From positions 35,918,437 to 35,982,436 of the forward strand of contig CM032660.1 in assembly GCA_019095985.1 (NCBI GenBank): a DNA stretch of 64,000 nt, read 5' to 3'. Below, in pieces: positions 56,432-64,000 of the stretch (position 1 is the first letter of the stretch; every line of letters starts with the position of its first letter). The notes below the pieces were generated by a model, which saw only the letters and a list, made by a program, of their open reading frames with translations, ran no database searches and was not told the origin of the DNA. The translations under genes were made by a program, and so were the position numbers. Origin of the DNA: Streblospio benedicti. Its lineage: Eukaryota; Annelida; Polychaeta; Spionida; Spionidae.

Positions 56432-56940
56432 ACTGTAAAACCCTCTGTACTTTTCATGAAAGTGTAAACATGTACATGTAGCTTATATAAAATTCTAATA
56501 TTTAAAAGCTTTCACAAAATGCAAAACATACATGTAGTAAATGAAAAATTGCGATTGCAAGTTTCCCTGTACCAGTTCCCTGACTTCTCTAAAAGTCATG
56601 TTTGCTTTCTACTTAAGCTTTAACTGAGAACAATGGGACAATTAACAACCATTGTCTGCTACCAACTATCACTAGAAGTGTCAGCGTGTTTTCTAGGTAA
56701 GATAATTCATTCCTTTAAGTAGTATCAAAGAGAACAGTTAGTTGGCATGGTTGGCTATTAAAGTTTCTCCATTCAAAATTATCATGGGATGGTGTGACAT
56801 ATTCTTACGCAAAGAGTTATATTTTCTCAACAAAGGGGTCATTGTTGTTCACCATTTAATGGTATTGCTTCAGATATAAACTTCAAAGAGAAGTATTTGT
56901 AGGAAAAGTTTAATGGGGATGGTTTTCGTGGTTACTAGAA

Positions 56941-57048
56941 CGGAATTGGAATTGGAATTGAAGTCAGAGGAATTGGAATTGGAATTGAAGTCAGGGAAAT
57001 TGGAATTGGAATTTGCGTGAAAAACGGAATTGGAATTGCCAGAATGGA
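56941..57048. repeat. GGAATT hexanucleotide repeat array
   Basis: Imperfect tandem GGAATT units arranged in higher-order blocks of about 36 bases separated by gaagtcag. About 530 bases past the DRG1 stop codon. Confidence 0.9.
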
Positions 57049-57399
57049 ATTGACCCCATGTCTGGTTCACAAAAAAACAATAAGCTGATGAAAATAATGC
57101 TAAGTCAATGGGGTGAATGGATAGTAAATGGATACTAAAAATCATACATTTCCATACATTTGTTTAAATAGGTTTATTTTTCCATTCATTCATCATATTT
57201 TATATTTAAATATTTTGATTCTATTTCTAAGTTCTTTGGGAGGTTAATTACTATCATATCAATAAATGTATTCTCATTTCTAGAACTTAATGTACAATGG
57301 GTGAAGTTTACACAAGCACATATTCATTGAAAATGACATCACTTAATACATAAAATACTTGGGGTAAAATTCACAATAAAATGCAGGAAAGCAACCAAT

Positions 57400-57576
57400 A
57401 TGGTTTTATTTTCTATAACAAGTCCATTCCATAATGCAGATTGCTTCACAAGTACTTCTTGAAAGAAATAAAAGATCCATCAAACCCTGAAAACGTATGT
57501 GAAAATTAGTAACTGTACAAAAAAATGCACTCATTACAATTACTAACATGGATACTATATTTAGCAAAATTATTAC
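57400..57576 (-). terminator. DRG1: DRG1 3' untranslated region and poly(A) signal
   Basis: On the - strand an AATAAA hexamer lies at 57405-57410, about 170 bases after the stop codon. It is the first good candidate in this AT-rich tail. Confidence 0.5.
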
Positions 57577-60500
57577 TTACTTTTTGACAATTTGCACAAC
57601 ATCTTCATCATTTAAAACATGATCTTTGCCAACTTTCATCGGTTGAAACTTAACAGATGAACCCCACACAACAGCACTAAAATTATTGCACCAACATTCA
57701 AAATTTGCAATATCAAAATGCATATAGTTTGATAAATTGATTATTTTTAGCTAAATTCAGACTTATTTCGCTGTAAGTATCAACTTGAAATTTAGATGTT
57801 TGTTATTCAAAACTATTAAAAAAGGAAATTAAAGACTTACTATTTGAATTCTTTGATAATAGATCTATGGAGTTTGTTACAGAAGTCTTCTACGGATGTG
57901 CTACCCTCCTTCAGTACAACTGGTGCATTGTAATCCGGAAGCTGTCCTTTTGGTTTTGTATAGCTAATTAATCAAGACAAAAAATAGTACAAATGAAGAG
58001 TCTGAAGAATATTACATCATTATCAATTTAGATGAATTAACAACTTTTTATAACATAAAATATCAGTTATTAGGTTCTATCTAAATTTATCTACGCACAA
58101 CATTTACTATTACAAGATGCTATGGAAATTTAATATATACTTATATCATACTGTAAGCTGCATTATGAAATAAGAAAAGAAATCACTGTGCTAATCTATT
58201 TAATAGGAAGTAATAAGATGACTGCAAATTTACTTACATCCTAACAAGTCCGAGGTATTCCCACATCTTTTCTAACAAGTCATCAAAATTCCATTTATGA
58301 TGGGCAGAGATAGGAACACAATGGGGAATTTTATAAATAATGTCAAGTTCCTGAAAGATGAGCAAGCAAATAAAATACAGGTGAAACTCTTGAAATAATT
58401 CTTTTGTAAATTTAATAAATTTCAATTGAAAATTGTCATTCTATTTTTTAAGACACAACAATACAAGTGAATTATTTACCTCTATCGAAATTTGATCAAT
58501 TTTGTTTAGAACATAGATGCATGGGATATACACTCTATTTCCTTCTACAACATCAATTAAATCTTCCATTGTTGCATCATATCTCAAGACAATATCTGCA
58601 TTGTGGATTCTATACTCTCCTAACACAGATTTCACGGTGTCAAGGTCTAATTCTGATTGAGCAACCTAAAAATTAAAGAAAAATATTTATTCAAAGTTAA
58701 AATAAATCCTAGCCGTGACAATGAAACTATGTTAAAAAAGAAGAAACTTCGTGAAAAATGAAAGACTCGAAGTCATACCGTTGCGGTTAAGTTCAGTCCT
58801 CCTTTTTCTTTTCTTCTAAAAGAAATATTTGGAGGTGTTTTATTGAGCCGAATGCCAAATCCTTCCAACTCATATTCTAACTGTCTTTTATGCTGCAGAG
58901 GCTTCAACACATCCAAAACAATATAGATTAAACTACATGTTCTGGCAACTGTAAAGAATAAAAAAAAATGCATATTCAATCATTTATGATTACTTTCATT
59001 CACTCACAAATCAAATGCACATATTTTCAATTAACAAAATTTGTTTTCAAAAGACGAGTTGCCAAACAATCTTTACGAATAAGATTTTGGCAGAATATAA
59101 AAGAATCATTAAAGTAATACTTCTAAAGAAAGTGTGCTTACCAGCAATAACCTGCTTTCCTCTTCCTTTGCCATCTTTAGCTCCTTCAATAATACCTGGT
59201 AAATCAAGCAACTGGATCTTTGCACCCTTGTAGCGGATGACACCAGGGACAGTAGTTAAAGTTGTGAACTCATACGCAGCTACTTCAGAGTATACACCAG
59301 CTAGGTTGCTTAATAATGTGGATTTTCCCACTGACGGAAAACCTAATTAATAAAAACAACATAATAAACCTAATGACAACAGTTCAATCCAACTATGCTA
59401 TCTACAAAATTGTCATAATATTCATTTCAAAGACCTGTTATACAGGTTACTTATCTTACCTACAAATCCTATACGTGCGTCTCCAGTTTTCGCCACATCA
59501 AACCCTTCACCTGTTCCTCCCCCACCGCCTTTAGGTTCGATTAATTCTCTCCTCAATTTAGCCAATCTAGCTTTTAGCAAACCCAAATGCCCCATTGTAG
59601 CTTTATTGCGTTGAGTTCGAGCCATCTGGAAAAGTAGAGAAAACCCCCCGAATGAAATATATACAATGATGGTGGCCGTTCACATTCACAAAGATTGGTT
59701 GGACAATCATTATATATAGTACAGCCCATAGTAATAATTATACCATGTCCAGCATATGAATTGACAGAAATCTTGTAAATGATGAGAGCGATCTTACAAA
59801 CCCAGACTTGGTTTATATGTATGATTTGACTTTTTTTTAAATCTTGATCAGTTACGTCGCAGAATCATTTTATCGATAGTGGTGTCGTTACAATGACATC
59901 CAGAGGCAGGTTAGCTAGCCAACAGAGCCTCGGTGGTGGAGGGATCACACCAGCCTTTGTTTTCAAGCTAGGTGAGTTCTGCGTGCAGGGGGTGGCTCTA
60001 TTCTACATGTCACGCCTTTTAACAAGGCTTCAGAACCTCATGCTTTGTACCACCACCGTCTAGTAGTATAGATCACCAATCGCTAAAACCGGCCATACAC
60101 ATAAATCATGAATTTTATGTAGGATGTGAAATTTCGTTACATCTATAATGGGGAGTTCGTACATAGGATTCACGGAACATTGCAGAACAGTGTGATTGAT
60201 GCTCTACTGTACTGTGGCGACACGGTAATCGCAGATCGACAATGCAGTGGCAGATGTACGACGTAACTGTTTGGCGACACGAAATCGCAAACTCAAGACG
60301 CAGCCAAATCACGTTTGTTAGTCCGTACCATCCAGGACCACTATTTGATTTAAAAAAATGAAAAAGGATTTGCCATTTGGCATCATTACAAAAGCAGACT
60401 TGTCTAATGGAGTGTGCTCTCCTACAGCAGCTAAACATTATATGAACGTATTGAATAAATATAGTGGATATGAGGTTCATAATGACCATGTTGACAATTT

Positions 60501-60601
60501 TCAGTTCATAGATCTACGACAGAACTTTGGTTTACTTTCGAAAGTAGCACTGTAAAAGTTACCTCGGCCTCAATTTCAGCGATCTTCTCCAGGATACCCA
60601 T
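57577..60601 (-). CDS. DRG1: Developmentally regulated GTP-binding protein 1 (complete, 8 exons, 365 aa)
   Basis: Exons from the - strand: 60601-60563, 59625-59460, 59342-59142, 58948-58779, 58665-58480, 58350-58238, 57963-57841, 57676-57577; 1,098 bases in phase, GT-AG throughout. The G domain shows G1 GFPSVGKS (residues 69-76), the G2-region TTLTTVPG, G3 DLPG (115-118) and G4 NKID (246-249); the tail after about 290 (PKGQLPDY...[18 protein letters not shown]) is the TGS domain. [20 protein letters not shown] is diagnostic of DRG1 against DRG2. Human DRG1 has 367 residues. Known role: ribosome-associated K+-dependent GTPase partnered by DFRP1/ZC3H15 (Rbg1-Tma46 in yeast). Cytoplasmic. The N-terminus [13 protein letters not shown] is closer in wording to DRG2, but the rest is DRG1. 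Convergent with BLTP1, divergent from GIT. Confidence 0.97.
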
Positions 60602-61753
60602 TTTGTTTGTCGTCTAAGAACGCCGTGACAACTAAGAAGTCTATTCAACAAATAATGTGACAATATTAATGTAGCTTATATGAAAATAAAACACATTTTA
60701 TTTCAGAAATGTGCCATACAATGTGGGCACCGGAAGGTGACAGATTTCATTGTGCAATTGTGCATACTAAAAACGGGACCACTAACTTAAAGTGAAAATC
60801 TTTACAAATTAAAATAAAGCTGTATTTCAGTTTATTGGTGGTTTACCACTCACTGTCTCAAGTTCAATGAAGAAATACATTTAGAGCTTACTAAAACATG
60901 CTGTCGCTTATTAGTCATCAAATATTTAACCTTTCTCAAATCAGAAAAAGGATATTTTGATTTTAATCATAAGGCACCCCGAGATGAAATGCCTTAAAAG
61001 TTTTTACGACATCGTACTTTTAATTATTTTCGAATAAATAATATTATTTTAAAAATCATGAATAATATTGTCTGCTATGTTTTTATTGTTTTCATTCGAT
61101 TTTCAAAATTAATTGATCCAATCATATTCTCATATTTCAAATTTTTGGCATGTTTTACTTTATCCGAAAGCAGAGCTACGGGCACCTGTCACTCATTTTG
61201 TCAAAGAAAGTGATGTTTTGGAAAAATCTGTGTGTCAAAGTTGTCGGATTAATCGGTACATTAAGATAATATCCACGTAGGAATAATGCTCAGAAGTAGT
61301 ATGCCTATATGTGCTGATTGTAATGCTCCAGGTTCGTTAATTACTTAACAGAATACATTTTAATTGGCCATTTTAATTCAACTTTTAGATTTAAATGTCA
61401 TAATTAGAGGTCTACAAAGACTACACTGTCTCTGCAGACAATGAAATCTAAATGGGTATCTGTGTTTTGTAATAACCGCTACTGCATGACACTTTTCAAG
61501 TAAATTTACTAATTAATAGCAAACATGCAAAAGATCTGTGAACTACTACTAGTAGCCTACACTAGTATTGTAACGAGGAAGAGGATGCAGTTGATAACAG
61601 GCAGACTAAGAGGTTTTATCTATGTTAATGGTATTGGCTTTCAAATTTCAACTCAGAAGTGTAGGAACACATGGGTGGGATGTTATATATCCTCACAGTA
61701 TATACTTAATTGCTAATCTTACATATATGGCAATATACCTAGTGATACCTAGT
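60602..61753. promoter_or_regulatory. Divergent intergenic region between DRG1 and GIT
   Basis: About 1.15 kb separates the two start codons, which point away from each other, so this region probably carries both promoters. It is AT-rich. I see no TATA box at a convincing distance, no CpG-dense island and no recognisable repeat. A bidirectional promoter is inferred from layout only. Confidence 0.4.
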
Positions 61754-63629
61754 GATGTTTTCCGGTGCAGGATCTAGAAGTTCCTCTATACCGGACTCTG
61801 CTTCTTCCTCCATCTCGGCGGGAATTAACTTGACTTCCGAGTGCTATGTCTGCTTTGAAATCTTCATATACTATTTCTTGATTTTCCCAAAATTTATCAA
61901 GTCTGTTTTTAAATGTATTGAGTATATGCTTAAAAAAGAAAGAACTCAAGCTTTCCTGTTTTCAGATGCCCCTTGGGCCTCCATCAATAGAGGAGTCGCC
62001 GTGTGTGATGAGTGCTGTGGTGTACATCGATCTCTTGGAAGACATGTTTCTCAAATCAAACATCTTAAGAAAGGATTCTGGAACTCTCAGCAGCTTGCGG
62101 TAGGTTGCAAGTTATGACGATTATTAAAATTCTTTGTTATTAATTTTTAAACTAAATCATTGATCTAGATGAAGCATATTTTGACAGAATGTGTATATTG
62201 ATGATGATTTTTGGATGTACTTCATATTAATCATTGAAGGCCCGACAAATCATAATTCCTGAATCCTCAGATTACCAATATATCTAGTTAGATCTAGGCA
62301 AAAATATTTTATGGAATGTAGTTATTGTGTCACTTTATATTTTGGATTAACTATAACCTAAATATCAGTTGGTCAACAAAATTCGGAAACTAATTAAGTA
62401 GTACAGCAGGGGGAAAACAGTGGAAAATATCTTTTGAGGTCTGATCATTAATTATTTTGAATATAAAATCCTGCTCCACAGTGCTAGTCCATGTCTATCT
62501 AAATATTTATTAGTTTGTTGTATATATTCAGATGCATCAGCAGCTGCTAAATCAGTCGGCTAATAGTATTTGGGAACACTGTATTTTGGATGTTTCTCAA
62601 AACAAGCAAGGCAGACGAAAACCAAACCCAAGAGATCCAGTCTTGTATGTTAACTGAATTATTCTTCACTTTTGCAATTTCAACTACTGGCACATGCATC
62701 GTAGAGGGTAGAAGTCAACTGAAACTAATGAGTGGCCATTCTTTCACTCATTAGTCTCAGTTGGCTTCTACCCTCTATGATGCATGTGCCCATGATTTCA
62801 ACATTTGAACAGAAGATTATCTTTTTGATCTTTTATATTTGCTTCATATATATTTTATAATTGCAGCCCTACTAAAGCAGATTTCATCAGATCCAAATAT
62901 CAATTTCTAAAATTTGTAAATAAGGCTAAAGATTCAGATGGTCGTGGTTTAGATGACATCAATAAGGTATTATAACTTTTTTTTTATTGAATTCTCATGT
63001 AAACTGCAGTTATTTTATATGTCACTCCTTACATTTTAATTTCACTTTCTAGCAATTGCATGCAAGTGTACGCACTGCTGATTTGAAGACATCTTTGAGA
63101 TTACTATCACTTGGAGCTGACCCTAACTTTTTTCATCATGTAAGAATCTTGGTTATATTATAACCTGGTATATAATGAAAATTGTTACTAAACATGATGT
63201 TTAAGGATTAGAAAAAAAATCTGTCTTTGCAAAAACATATATTAACTAGCAAATTGTGATTGAAGTACATATATTTACAAATTCAATATTCTGGTTAAAA
63301 AAAAAACACACAAGTTTTGTGTTTGCAATCTAGATTTTATCAAACTCTGTAAACATAGCTTTCTTTTCAATACGTTATTGCGTATTTTTTTTCCGACTAC
63401 CAGGAAAAAGGCACTGCCCCTCTTCATGTGGCTGCCCAGACCGGCCAGTCGCTGCAGGTGGAGCTCCTGCTCATATACGGTGGAGATCCGGGTGTGTTTG
63501 ACCACAATGGCCGCGCACCGTCGGATCACGCCAAAAAAGAAGGCCACACAGACTTGCATGATCGCCTCATTGAAGTGCAGTATGAGATGACTGACAAATT
63601 TGCTTTCTATCTTTGTGGACGCAAACCTG
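61754..63629 (+). CDS. GIT-family ArfGAP with ankyrin repeats (5' part; continues beyond window)
   Basis: Exons identified: 61966-62099, 62532-62644, 62867-62966, 63053-63139, 63404-63629. They encode the second half of an ArfGAP zinc finger (CDECCGVHRSLGRHVS with the catalytic arginine in HRSLGRH), then SIWEHCILD, ADFIRSKYQFLKFV and ankyrin repeats (LRLLSLGADPNFFH; GTAPLHVAAQTGQSLQVELL), then EMTDKFAFYLCGRKP. This order is that of GIT1/GIT2, scaffolds that inactivate Arf6 and bind PIX and paxillin. Vertebrate GIT1 and GIT2 cannot be told apart from the single invertebrate gene, so no number is given. The first exon is uncertain: 61754-61858 (MFSGAGSRSSS...TSECYVC) would supply the first Cys pair, but no GT donor sits where the C4 spacing needs it. 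Confidence 0.88.
62688..62793. repeat. Inverted repeat in GIT intron
   Basis: Arms of about 48 bases: GGCACATGCATCGTAGAGGG against CCCTCTATGATGCATGTGCC, with ACTAATGAGTG inside. Confidence 0.85.
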
Positions 63630-63770
63630 GTATATATATTTTTTTCTTATGATGGTCATATTTTAAACGTTTTTAATGCCATGTGAGTAATAGCCATTTC
63701 TATATCTCATAGCATAAGGTTGATTTAAATAATTTTCTTCTATTCTATCTTCTATTTCTGCTGCCTATCC

Positions 63771-63943
63771 TCTAATGCGGTCTAATTAAATATCTGTTCG
63801 TCTAAATGTTTTACATATTTTTATTTACTCTTTCAGCATGTTTCAATAACAACAGTATCCTTATCAAATTCAAAATTCAAAATATTAGTTCTATTTTGGA
63901 AACATTTGGACCAACAGATATTTAATTTAGACCGCATTAGTTA
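63771..63943. mobile_element. TIR MITE in GIT intron
   Basis: TAATGCGGTCTAATTAAATA at the left is matched in reverse by ATTTAATTTAGACCGCATTA at the right; arms of about 35 bases around a 100-base AT-rich centre. Confidence 0.65.
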
Positions 63944-64000
63944 ATTGCTGCATACCAAGTTTCAAGAATCTTATATAGGTTTAAATAATAGTTTATTTGA

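Noticed and set aside
58467-58676. Plus-strand 69-aa ORF
   Set aside because: Antisense shadow of DRG1 exon 5.
60115-60489. Minus-strand 124-aa ORF between DRG1 exons 1 and 2
   Set aside because: It lies within the intron defined by matching phase of exons 1 and 2, shows no domain and no repeat of coding character; taken as chance.
1-64000. Retroviral, LTR or Polinton-like elements
   Set aside because: No LTR pairs, capsid, integrase or envelope-like reading frames were seen; the only retroelement protein trace is a LINE tail near 2.7 kb.

Overview
The window is nuclear DNA of an intron-rich animal. Evidence is long multi-exon genes with GT-AG introns, introns of several hundred bases packed with small DNA transposons, and three conserved metazoan proteins. 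No species-specific marker was seen. The repeat content (pogo-like MITEs, Helitrons, tRNA-derived SINEs, hAT and Harbinger-like elements) fits an invertebrate bilaterian, probably marine, but I cannot name it.

Layout. (1) Positions 1-54441, + strand: the 3' part of one very large gene, BLTP1 (KIAA1109/tweek/lpd-3, a bridge-like lipid transfer protein). I traced 58 consecutive exons that keep one frame for 3,206 residues to the natural stop; the 5' end lies left of the window. (2) Inside its 8.3-kb intron 13386-21649, on the opposite strand, sits a 3.3-kb tandem duplication of an unrecognised three-exon gene. The proximal copy is intact (326 residues: basic head, acidic linkers, three copies of a short motif). 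The distal copy has frameshifts in its last exon. (3) A 171-residue intronless ORF with about four predicted membrane segments lies in another BLTP1 intron. (4) Positions 57577-60601, - strand: complete eight-exon DRG1 (translation-factor-type GTPase), convergent with BLTP1. (5) From about 61754, + strand: the start of a GIT-family ArfGAP/ankyrin gene, divergent from DRG1 and cut by the window end.

The most unusual signal is in the BLTP1 introns. At about ten exon-intron borders the edge of the exon, usually with its splice site, is copied again in the neighbouring intron. In two cases (35.1-35.75 kb and 47.9-48.18 kb) the copy has grown into a minisatellite abutting the splice site. In another (44.5-46.1 kb) three tandem copies of a 3' splice site are interrupted by a hAT element that itself carries a Harbinger-like MITE. 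About 18 copies of one pogo-like MITE also lie in these introns, about two thirds within roughly 80 bases of an exon edge, and their orientation switches along the gene. BLTP1, DRG1 and GIT are independent housekeeping or signalling genes; nothing in the sequence links their functions.
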